This document shows, one piece after another, positions 14,101 to 26,700 of a DNA stretch of 64,000 bases. Position 1 is the first letter of the stretch, and each line of letters begins with the position of its first letter. Where the stretch lies: NCBI GenBank assembly GCA_016785225.1, contig JAFBJZ010000771.1, positions 434,001-498,000 of the forward strand, written 5' to 3'. The DNA is from Psettodes erumei. Lineage: Eukaryota; Chordata; Actinopteri; Pleuronectiformes; Psettodidae. The position numbers were made by a program, and so were the translations under genes. The notes beneath the pieces were generated by a model, which ran no database searches, was not told the DNA's origin, and saw only the letters and a list, made by a program, of their open reading frames with translations.

Positions 14101-14755
14101 GTGAAGAGGGATTATACTAGAAGGCTTCAGGATGTTTCAAAACAGATTTGGTCGCACATCGTGTCGTCTGACCACATCGACCAACAAATGAGTTCTGTTC
14201 TGACAGTCCGCGAATCACACATACAGCCATCTGATTCAGTCAGCCGTTCATCTGGCTTCTGCACTTCATACAAAAAAAGCAGTGCTCGCCACTGGGAAAC
14301 CAGTGATGGATCATCGGCACTAGTTTACTTGTCGCTGTGTGGACATTGTCTGATTCTGTTTACACTACCCTGCCAAACAATTGTGGAAATCAGCAGAAAT
14401 AAGGTGAAGCAAGAGACTGTTATTTTGATAAAGACAATATGTGATGAAAAGAGACTGATGACAGCATCAGTTTATTCATAAACACAGAATAAAACTGACA
14501 GCTGTGTGTCTCGTCTGTCAGGAACAAAGGTATATTATCAGCCACAAAACCCAATGTGTGTGTGTGTGTGTGTGTAGAAAGTTGCTGGCAATAATGTCTT
14601 TGTCTTTCTCCTTGTGTGGTTTGGAGGCCTCTTGGGTACTGACCTCCATTTAGATGCCCAAAGAGAGCGATAAAGCCCTGCGATGATGACTTACCTCAGG
14701 CCCGGCCAGGTCACAGCCCTGCTGTCAGTCATCAGCACAATTCTTAATCTGACCG

Positions 14756-14787
<32 letters not shown>

Positions 14788-17700
14788 ATATGTAAACTGC
14801 AGATACTGTTTTAATCTACAGTGACAACACATGTCTGCAGTTTATTAGAATCCAATCCAACAGTAAGTTGGGTTTTTTTTTAGGATAAGCAAAACTTTGG
14901 TTAAGATTATATCAGAAAGCTCTGGCCTCTGAGCTGTTTGCACAGTGTTCTTGCACTAGAGAGCATTTCATTCTCGATTTTTCTTTTTCTTGCTGCTGTT
15001 ATTCTGGGAAGAAAACAACAACAGTTGTGACTCAGGTCAATTTCTCCTGTTGTTTGTCTGCAGTTTAACAACATATTAGATCTGAGCTCCCGTCCCACCT
15101 CTGACACCCAAACACCCAGTGCGAGTTGCTTTCCCCAACATACCCCCAAGCACTTTCCTTTCTTTTTTTTAACCTCTCTTACCACCTCTTTTAGATCCAG
15201 CGCTCCAGAAACAAGCAGATGAAGGAGATGTTCCCAGAAGGCTTTGGGATCCACCACGCTGGCATGCTGCGGTCTGACCGCAACCTAATGGAGAGCTTGT
15301 TCTCCAAAGGCCACCTCAAGGTGCTGGTCTGTACTGCAACCCTGGCCTGGGGAGTGAATCTGCCGGCCCATGCAGTTATCATCAAGGTCCTGACTGTTTG
15401 ATTTTCCTTCTTGCATTTTCATTGTCGTGGCTCGTCTCTCGGTTTCTTTCTTCGTTGCTTGTATATTTTAGTAAGCGAGGCTGGACGACCAGCCGGGCAA
15501 AGCAAGCAGCTGCCCCAGAATCTCAGAGCTGTCCTGGATCCCAAAGGTGTCAATTACTGTGTGGTAGTTGTTTTAATAAAGTTTCTTTTGTAACAGACAC
15601 CACTGGAGCAAAATATGCATTTAATAAGCAAGGGCCTTAAAGTGGCTTCTAATTTCTTAAAACAGCCGGTCGCTGTAGTTTTTAACAAGCATTGCTCAAC
15701 CAGCAGAAAATAATATTTCATGCGTAAAAAAACACAGAAGAAGAGTAAAACTGTTACTTGAATCTGCTCAAATTTGGTTGGCATCAAGTCCATAAACAAC
15801 ATGTTAACCAACCATAACATTAAATACACTCTACCTTATCCATGACAGTGGAGCAGCCTTTAACTTCTATACTGCACAGTTTGCACCGTGTTAGTTGCCA
15901 TGACAATGCATATTTTCATTTGTTTTAATTACATATGAAGTTTTGATTAGATTTCATTACACTTAATTACATTTCGCTATTGATGATGTACAATATTAAA
16001 TATTGAGCTCTTCTCTTGTTGTTGTTGCACTACAGGGGAAATACCATTTGTAAGAAATTATTTTGTAATCCTGAGCACATTTTTAATGAGTGCAAACGTA
16101 ATGAGATTAGAAATGCATTTTCCTGCGTCTGTCTGTAACAGGGGACTCAAATCTATGACGCCAAGCGCGGTACCCTGGTGGATCTAGGCATCCTGGACGT
16201 CATGCAGATTTTCGGGCGCGCGGGTCGCCCCCAGTTTGACAAGTACGGCGAGGGCACCATCATTACCACCCACGACAAGCTGAGTCACTACCTGACCTTG
16301 CTTACCCAGCAGAACCCCATCGAGAGTCAGTTCCTGGACAGCCTGGCCGACAACCTCAATGCTGAGGTAAGAGTCTCTGCACCCTCTTTGGACATGTTTC
16401 CTTTATTCTTTTAACTCTATATTCTTATTTTTCTGGCAAATGAAGGATGCAGTAAAGAAGAAGGGTCATAAATGTGATTTTTGGTTGACCCTGTTTTCCT
16501 CCAACAGGAAGAGACAAAGTTTCAGCTAACAGTTTCCGTTTCAGACATGCAAATGTACCATCTACCTCGCATACTGGCTTGGGGATGGGAGGACTTCCCA
16601 GTCTCAACCAAATCTTCAAGTATAAGTTCTGTCTGCTTCTTGTGTGGTCCAAAGTGTACTGATAAGAAAGGTTGCAGGCAAACCGGACTGGAGCGTTTGT
16701 GTTGAGACTGCACTTTCAACAAGCGTCCACTAGATGGTGGCAGAGACCTTGAGGACACTTCCCTCTTCCCTCTCCTGCTTTAGATTGCGTTGGGGACGGT
16801 CACCAATGTGGATGAGGCAGTGAAGTGGCTCAGTTATACCTACTTCTATGTTCGCATGAGGGCCAACCCGCTGGCATATGGCATCAACCACAAGGCTTAT
16901 CAGGTTGGTCAGCATTAATGTTGTCTCTTATTCCGCTCTCTTATGTAATGACAGAAGTATGCGAATGATAATAAATATGACAAGTGTAACTATTATAAAA
17001 AATAATAATTAAATAGTAACAATCTAACTTCAATTTAAACTCCACTGTGGCTGCATGTATCAAAAATTTCGCAACAAAAGAAGCACCAAATATTTTCAGG
17101 GTTTTTTTCTACATAGAAGGAGAATGTAGCTTCTGAAAATTGATATGACATTCAGTTAGCGATTTTGAGTTCAGTCAAGGCATTTTTAAAAAAATTAGTG
17201 TCAGTATTATCTTCAGTTATTAATCTTTTTCTTACTTCAAAATATACTAAACAATAAATATATTTATAGAAAGGACCATCATGTTCATATTTGAGTCCTG
17301 CGTTCCTTCACGTATAATGGATTCAAATGGAACGTTGAACTTGTTTCAGATGGATCCCTCCATGGAGCTTTACAGGAAGGAGCTGGTGCTGGAGTCTGGC
17401 AGGAAGCTGGACAAGGCCCGGATGATCCGCTTCGAGGAGCGCACCGGCTACTTTGCCTCCACAGACCTGGGCAGGACCGCCAGCCACTTCTACATCAGAT
17501 ACAACACTATAGAGGTAGACTCTGCACACAAGCCTGTCACAAATGTGAAGGCAACAGTCGAATCTCAGAAAGTTTCTTTTTTGCTGAACAATGATGGAGT
17601 GTCCCATCAACCAAACGCAACCCCTTAAATGACCAAACAGGCTCTGTCTGTGTTGAAATGCTATCAGGGAGTTTTGGTTTTGTAAGGAGTTCTGCTGAAA

Positions 17701-20700
17701 TTCATGCTGCAGAAAAACATAAATCTATTCTTTTCTTGCTCTAACCTGGAAAAAGCCATTTCAAATGTAAAAGCTTCTGTACACCCAGGGTAGAGCAGTG
17801 TTCAATGTCGACCCCTTTTCCTGCCCAACTGGACCCAGAGTCAGAACAAAAAAACAAAAGAAAATAAACAATAGGGGGCAACTTACATTTATCTGAGAAT
17901 GAAAAACAATTTACAGAAGTGAATTAACATTTTAAGGGCTGATGGCAAGACCGAATTTTCGAGTTTCCTGTGCCTTTGAAAATGAAAGACTAATATTTGC
18001 CCAATGCATTAGCAAGCAGATATTGTTTATGTTTTATATTTTTGTAATATTCCAGATGACAGAAACCTCACCATACTGATTCACTGTTGGGTTTTTTTCT
18101 TATATTTTGTTTTCCCTGCATCTGTGAAGACGTTCAATGAGCTCTTCAACTCTCAGCGAACAGAAGCCGACATCCTCAGTATTGTGTCCAAGGCTGAGGA
18201 GTTTGAACAGCTCAAGGTGAGAAGTCATTACCTATAAACTAATAGAAGCCCTGAGAGCTCATCAGTATCTTCATTATGTTCCAAATATAACGTTTTAAAT
18301 TACCACTTCAGGGCAGTAATTATAAACGTCTAGTCATCCATTTTATTAGGTCTACAGAAGAGATCCACAGTCTGTGATTGGAATGTACTTACCCACTAAA
18401 ACCTCCCTTGTGATACGATGACACTGATGTGCTGTGCCGGCCGTGTGTGTTTGGAGGTTCGTGACGAGGAGATGGAGGAGCTCGAGCAGCTGCTGTGCAG
18501 CTACTGTGAGCTGCCGGCCGCAGGTGGCGTGGAGAACGGCTACGGCAAGGTCAACATTCTGCTGCAGACATACATCGGCCGAGGGGAGGTGGACAGCTTC
18601 TCGCTCATCTCAGACCTGTCGTACGTGGCGCAGGTGAGGAAACAGGACCAACACGCACACACACTACAACATACACCAGTATATCAGTAAGTTAAATCTT
18701 CAAATGGGTGTTAAACGCATTCTGATAATTGAATGAGTTTATTGTGGCAGTTTGTAAGAGGTTGTAGGTTCATGAGCCACTTCTGTTAAATAGAGTTTGA
18801 TTATGATGTTGGACTGAGATACATAGAGATACTAGAGATTTGGCTATTTTAACAATTACTGATTAAGATGACAGATATGAGTAATAGATGGTTAATTATA
18901 TTTATCAAATTAGTGTAACATGCCCATTGCAATTTCCTAAAGCCCATACTGAGTTGTTCCATCCGTTTGTTTGGTTTGGCCTACAGTCCAAAAACCGAAG
19001 ATGCTAACTTTAGTATCCTAGCCCGAACCACAAATCCAAACCAAAACCAAAAAATGATTTTGCTTAGAAATAAGAGTTAAATGGTTAAGTGACCATCAAT
19101 GTTGCTAAATTTTGTGTTACATCTCTGTATACGTCCTTCTTGCAGCATTTGTTGCTTAGCATATTGTTCTGTGTCTGCAGCTTGACCTTGACCGTTCACA
19201 AGTCTGAGAGCAGGAGCTTGGCTTTCGTTTAAAATTCACCGTTTGCTGCAGTCGAACATGTGGTTTCAGCTTCATCTGCTTCGTGTTGTATCTGTCGAGT
19301 AAAATGGAGAGGTAGTGGCTTCAAAGTCACAGTATTTTTTTTTTCTTTGACTGCATCAGCAAATGAATAAATGCCAGTGAAGGTGGTTGTAGTTTTTCTG
19401 TTGAGAAAAGAAACTGTAGTAATGTGGTGATGTTTTTACTATAAAAATAAAAATAGCTGTATGACTGTGGTATTTGATCTGTTAGTAGCTGATACAGTGA
19501 ATATGAAGAAAGTGAAGTAAAGGTACTGAAGCTCAGTGTTGGAAGTTTGCTGCTGAAATCAGAGAGAGCTGCGGTACTAGTGCTGAAGCAGCTGGCACTC
19601 GATTGGAGTGTTTGACAGATGGGCACCGGTAGTGCATGGTAGTGCAGTACAGTAGTTAACGCAGTGGAAGGTGGTATTTTAATATGGAGCGGTAGAGTGT
19701 GAACAAGGATTAACGGGGTCCTTTTCTTCTCCGCGATCTTCGGCGCTCTCCCCGCGCGGAGCCCGATCTCTCGGTCTTGCCCGGCCCCCATCGCAGCCAG
19801 ATTCAAATAATCTCCCGCTCGCACTGCATTCAGACCCTGCGACACAATCAGAGCGCGTTAACACCTGACCGCATGAATCACAGCCTGGCCTGTCCATCAG
19901 CGACCAGCGCTGCCACCTGACCTCTCCTCCAGAGCTGACAGGAGTAATCCATCAGTGCACAGCTGTGGCCAACCTGGAGGTCTGAACCCGGCCAGACCCT
20001 CTGCCGATGACATCTGATTAATCAGCAGTATGCAGCGTGTTGCACCATCCAGCTGCTGCTGCTGTGCCTTCTGCCTCAGTTCAAACGTCGTTCAGCTGTT
20101 TTAGTCCGCCTTTTTCAACTCAAGTTCAGTGTTAAAAACTCTTAATGTGTTGGGAAATAATCTGTCTGCAGTTCTGGGACTAAAGCTGACTCATCTTTTC
20201 TTTCTCTCTCTCTCTCTCTCTCTCCTGCTTCTCACAGAATGCTGCTCGGATCATCAGGGCTTTGTTTGAGATCGCTCTGAGGAAGCGGTGGCCGGCCATG
20301 ACCTACCGACTCCTCACCCTCTGTAAGGTGATTGACAAGCGGCTGTGGGGCTTTGCCCACCCTCTTCGCCAGTTCCCCAACCTGAGTCACGTGGTACTGA
20401 ACCGCTTGGAGGAGAAGAAACTCACTGTGGACAAACTAAAGGAAATGAGGAAGGATGAGATTGGTAAATTGAGGAAGGAATGCACATTAAGCTGAATAAT
20501 TTTGTTATTTGAATATCAGCCATTATTTGGGAATTTACTGTCATTTCTACTGAATGCATCAGATTCATATTCATAATTATGGCCCAAAGCGCACGTTGAT
20601 GCCAGGTGCATTGTTTGTGTGTCGTTCCTAGGTCACATGCTTCACCATGTCAACGTGGGCTTAACGGTCAAACAGTGCGTCCATCAGATCCCCTCGATCA

Positions 20701-23700
20701 CGATGGAGGCCAGCATCCAGCCGATCACAAGAACCGTCCTCCGCGTCCGTCTCATCGTCACGCCGGACTTTCGCTGGAATGACCAGGTAAACATGGATGA
20801 CGTACACAGTTACGTGCACTGCAAACGGCTTCCGTCGGCTTCTGTTTGTATTTCAAATGGCCCGAAACAGCAACGTTAAACACATGTCACAGTTTAGACA
20901 AGAAGCGCATGGAAAAGTAGGGATATGAGATCCCCTAGTTTTGCACAACAACAAAAATCATTCATTAAAAATGTTAAGTATAAGTTATATGAAAATGAGA
21001 AAAAGTTAAAGGTAAAATATGTTTCAAACCCAAAATACCAAGATACCAGGAGGGTGAACAGTGTACATCCAGAGGCCTCAAGGTGGGTACAGCCACAGTG
21101 TGAAAATCTCAAACCTTTGGACCCCACTGTATATACAGTACAATATATACTGCAACAGTTTGTGTTGTTGTTGAATTGTAGTCAATTATAGGGACAGGTG
21201 TTTTCTTTATTTCCTTTATTCTCCTATGCTCTTGCAGAAAGATGATTTTGTGGACAGGTATCCAACTTCAGCACAACACAGGTATCCCATTTCTTCAGTG
21301 TTGGGCTAGTGCCTCATCATTGCCCCTGACATCTCAGTAGCAGCATATTTAGCAATTTATTGGCAAAGCTGTGATCCTTTGGAACACACTGAACATACAG
21401 CGGAGAAGTGGATTATGCTGTGAATCGGAGATGAATGATTACAGCTGCTGCCTTCCATGATGCAACAAACACACAACACAGGGTGACTCAGGGTGTGGGA
21501 AATGTGCACCAATGGGTTTTTTTTTCAATTCAGTTGGTCTCAAATTCGACTTTAATTCACCTTCTTGGAGAATCACAACTCACTAAGTCCAGGAGGACCC
21601 TGAACTCTTGTCTCCTCCTCCTGTCTGGTTAGCAACATGCACCAAAACTACATAATGACACACTACAGCCACAGTCACATTTTCACAATGAAGAACAGGA
21701 GCTACTCCTCCTACTGTGTTATTCTTACAGCCATGGAATCTCCATCTGTCTTTGAGAGCCAGGTTGCCTCCAGACCCCACCAGCGTGTTTCACCTCAGTG
21801 GGCAGCCAGAGGGGATCATGGGAAGCTTAGTCCAGAGTTTGTCCTGGAATCTGAGCAGAATAGGAAGCTCATTGTGGCGGGGCCGTATATGAAGATGAAT
21901 GTTTATGTCCGATTAGCAATGCATGCTCCAATCATGGGAGAGTGGTAATGGAACACTGGCAGGCTTAGCTCTGATCCGGTTGCAGAGCCAGGACACATGT
22001 ACGGACACATGAGCTGCCTGCCTGATGGCACCCAGGAAACTGGCCACACTCACTCATTATGATTCATGCTGCCACGACCCTGAGAGTAGTGCACATTGTT
22101 CTTCATTCCAGCATTAAACTCCCAGTGGATTGTGAAGACTGGAATTCAGAGTATTGTACTGAAAATACTCAGTGCGAATATGTTGTAGAGTTATTGTCGT
22201 ATCTTTTGATTTTTTTTTTTTATTTTATGTTTTTCATATCCCCAAAATCAAAATAGTTGAATAGGAATCGAGGGGAAGCGGTTTGTCGACTGTGGTGCCA
22301 GATGCAACCTCTCAGAAAAAGCCAGTCAGAGTTTAACTCAGTCAGCTGTGCTATAATTCTTTCAACCAAAAAATTTAAAATTCTTTTAGCTCTTTGATGA
22401 CTGAAAAATCACCATCATCACCTATAGTCAATCATTTTATTAAGCTAACAAAAATGACATCATAGCTCATATATACTGTATATTGAGAGAGATACATGGA
22501 TGTATACTTTCCAGTCCCACACTTTTGTTTGCCTGTTTGTCTGTCATTAACGCCACTTTAAGCCCATTGAATGTGAAGATTTCAAATTGAGTGAAATTTC
22601 CTGCCTCTTTGTGCTTCAGGTCCACGGGTCAGTGGGCGAGCCGTGGTGGTTATGGGTGGAGGATCCCATCAATGATCACATCTACCACTCTGAGTACATC
22701 CTCCTCCAGAAGAAACTGGTCTGTTTCTCATCATCCACCTTGGTTGACAATGACAACAGTATCCCTCAAGCAACTCTCTGATTTGCGTGTGTGTGTTCCT
22801 CCATCCAGGTGGTGACCGGAGAGCCCCAGCACATTGTGTTCACCATCCCCATCTTTGAGCCGTTGCCCTCCCAGTACTACATCAAGGCAGTGTCTGACCG
22901 CTGGCTCGGAGCAGAGGCCGTTTGCATCATCAATTTCCAGAACCTCATCTTACCTGAGAGACACCCCCCACACACTGGTACACACATACACACACACAAA
23001 CACACATCCATGTTGTGTCAAAGGGAATCAGAATTGACTTTAAAAAATGATGGTAAGAGTAAGAGAATACTTTACTCTGAACAGAAATAACCTGAAAATT
23101 GATCACCTGATCCAGTTTAGCTTGCTTATTCTGCTTTCAAGGTTAATTGTTACAGTAAAGTATCGTCAGTGCAAACCAATGTGACAGAATTATTTGTCAC
23201 ATGAAACTTTTTTCTGAACTAGCCTATATACTAGCCATAAGTTGTTGAACTGAATGAGAAAAGGCATCAAGTAGGCTTTCCTAATATCTAATTCTTACAT
23301 ATGCCATAAATTACAATCAATAATTTGCAGTCAGCTTAAAACAGGCAGAATGACTTCACTGATGGGGAGCTGCCTGGAGACAACAAAACCCCATGTGGAC
23401 TGGGGAACAAAAGCATCTATTCCTTTCATACTCCACTCATTCACTCCTCCAGACTGTAAGGAAGCAACAAGGATACTGTTTCTAACCACATTTCCTCTCA
23501 GTAAGAGAAGACACGATTGGAGCAGCTATCAGGGAAAAAGCCCACTGCACATCGATCATATCACAGGTTATGGGAAGGGCATTAATAAGAAAGTTTTTCA
23601 TGTTGAAAATGAAAATAAATCTGAAGTTGGATTTCAAATAGAGACACACAAGGAACATGTGATCACATTTGACCATCGTAACAATATCTACACAAGAATA

Positions 23701-26700
23701 TTAGCACCCTGTTTTTTGGGGGTTAATGTCCAAATAAGTATTGTAGAGTTACAAATAAAGATAGGTGGAGTGGCAGGGACACTAATTTGTGGAAGTTCTG
23801 ATATATCTGGTGTTGTGCTTTTTAATGTGGAAAAGTGCCAAAGTCTGTTATTGAACAGAATTTTAATTTGGAGCTTTAGCTCTTGCACAACCACCTCCGC
23901 AGACACTGTCCGATGTTGTCCAACGGCCTGAACTGTTTCAAGATCTCATGTGATGTGACTGCAGTATTAATACCATTCCTTTATTTTTAGCTCTGCTGTC
24001 CTCAGTGAAAACCCACTGTGCACTACAACAACTTTACAGGATGAGATTATTCCAGTGATGTTTTTTATGGCTTGTTCTGCTGCCCCCATGTGGCTAATAA
24101 ATCAATAATAGAGCAGTAAGATCCAGCGGTGGAAGCTGTGTTAACAAGAAAAGGCCAATTTAAAATGATGATTTAAGGGAAGGCATTTTTCCTGTAACAT
24201 ACATAGAGCACAGCTACAATAATATAGTGTAGGGTATAGAAGCTTATGGCAGTGAAATTATAATATTATTTATTTACTGAAGTGTGTGACTGTCATGTTA
24301 ACATATTCAACAATAGTTTACAATAGTAACAGTTTAATTGCATCCCCTGAAAGTTAGAATTAATCTAATCTAATACAAAATACAAATCCCTTTTAGGTTT
24401 ATAGTTGTAATCCTTAACATTTGTGTTTGAAGTAATGTCTGCTTATTTCCAGGGCACAGGAGATGTCACCTTTAGCTCAGGTTCTTGACACATATATGTG
24501 CTGTACTCCACTGTAGTTGTGTTTTTTTGCCACCACAAACATAGTTTTCCGACATTAATCCAGTTTCTTTTCTTTTTCCAACAGAGCTGCTTGACCTACA
24601 GCCTCTGCCCGTGGCGGCTCTGGGTAACCGGCAGTATGAGAGCCTGTACAAGTTCACTCACTTCAACCCCATCCAGACCCAGATCTTCCACACGCTGTAT
24701 CACACCGACACCAACATCCTTCTGGGGGCGCCAACGGGCTCTGGAAAAACCATCGCAGCAGAGATGGCCATGTTCCGAGTCTTCAACATGTATCCGACCT
24801 CTAAGGTTAGACTGGCTGGCTCCATCTGTGTTACTGTTGAGTTCAAGGGGATTTTAGTTGAAGGAATGTACTGACTTGTTGCTGTCCTTTCTATTGGTCT
24901 GCTTTGTTATGAAGTAAGTAACTGAGAAGCACCAGAAACAGTGACTGTAATTTATTTTAGAAACACAATATTAATAAAGTCTAACTGTATGGCGATATAG
25001 AGAATATCTCATTGTCATGGAGGTCCACTCAACAACAGGTTGTGCCTATTGGAGCAGCGTTGAAGATCATCATCTGAAGTGTGCTATAGTAAATTATGTT
25101 GGTGAGGTTATTATTATGAGCTCATTATTACTTCAACTTCTTTTCATTAAATGATGTCGCGTTTGTTGCTGTTTGTTCAGGTGGTGTATATTGCCCCTCT
25201 GAAAGCCCTGGTTCGAGAAAGGATTGAGGACTGGAAGATCAGAATTGAGGAAAAACTTGGAAAGAAGTGAGTGAAAAGAGAAACACCTTACATACCCCAT
25301 GTTTTGCTCCCAGTCAAGGTAGTATTAAAGATATTAAAAGATACTGATGATATTGTAAAAATTTTAATTTTGGACATAACTGTTAAAAAGAAAATTCGGA
25401 ATAATGAAAGAAATGAGCAGGCTAAAACATTCCCTGTCCCGATTGGCGTGTAGAGTGGTGGAACTGACGGGTGACGTGACCCCAGACATGAGGGCCATAG
25501 CGCAGGCCGACCTCATCGTCACCACGCCCGAGAAGTGGGACGGTGTGAGCAGGAGCTGGCAGAACCGAAGCTACGTCCAGAAAGTAGCCATTCTCATCAT
25601 CGACGAGATCCACCTGCTGGGTGAGAGACAGTTTTGTCGGACTCTTTGAAGTGTGAATCCACAGTATATGTTAATATTGTATAATTTATACATATATATA
25701 TATATATATTCATAACATTTATTTCATTCACTGTGTGCAGTGAAACTTTGTGTTTATACAAAATATATCTTCATTTCAAAATATATACCATATTACACGT
25801 TACTGTCTATCTATAATTAATTTCCATAGTCACGTTTTCATTGTCAGACAACCTATAACTAAAACACAGCTGATTGGATGTTACTTCTGTGCTTGTTTCC
25901 AGGTGAAGACAGAGGTCCAGTGCTGGAGGTCATCGTGTCCAGGACCAACTTCATCTCCTCGCACACGTCGAAGACCGTCCGCGTGGTCGGCCTGTCCACG
26001 GCTCTGGCCAACGCTCGAGACCTCGCTGACTGGCTGGGAATTGGACAGGTCAGAGTGCATCCTGGCACCAGCGCATACAGCAGCACTCGGCTTTTACCGT
26101 AAATATGAAACAATGCTTCGGTGTACCCCTGTTACCTCCTGACCCCCTGTTCTTTGGCCAGGCAGAGGGATCAGCTTTATAAACTCCCTTGTTTCAGGAA
26201 GAGCCCGATTGGCTTTGTGTACCCAAGAACACTGCTGCAGCGAAGCCAGCCAAAAACCACAGTCTTTGTCTAGCTCCACTTCTTTATGGTTCATTTGTTG
26301 CCTGCCTCTTCATTTCTGGGTGAATGTATATAATAATAGCAATTAAGATAAACAAATACTTTTGGCCTGGAGTCATAGTTGTAGTTTTCCTCGTCCGCAG
26401 TCTGTGTGCGGATGTGAATGCTTCAGTTCTGATCATCAGGAATGAGGGCAGGGATGCGGGTGGATGAGCCAGCCGGTCAGCCCTAAGCAGAAAGGAGCAT
26501 CGAAATCACACAAAGACGACTTACTGAAATGTTTTCAAGGACAAGACTGACCCAAATGCTTACTGTTTAGGAAGGGAAGGCTCATGCTTCTCTGCTTTTA
26601 CCAGTGCCTCCAGATTGTAGGTTTCTATATTCACTCACTCAAACACGTTTAATATAAGTTAGAGAGTTATTTTTTTTTGTCAGAAACTCCACAGGGTACC

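Larger units (their letters stand above)
8326..15194 (+). other. ascc3: ascc3 intron, 6.9 kb, candidate regulatory blocks
   Basis: The largest ascc3 intron here. It holds candidate conserved non-coding blocks at about 9595-9990, 10770-11020 and 13600-13845, a dispersed repeat at about 11105-11345, and microsatellites at 13845-13873, 14555-14575 and 14760-14787. The longest open frame (14101-14481) resembles no protein I know. Confidence 0.8.

Noticed and set aside
14101..14481. 126-codon open frame in the 6.9-kb ascc3 intron
   Set aside because: No family resemblance, no conserved motif, begins and ends without splice or promoter signals.
19327..19845. 172-codon open frame on the - strand
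   Set aside because: Ser/Thr/Leu/Tyr-rich composition caused by low-complexity intron sequence; no domain, no splice context, and it spans a block better explained as non-coding.
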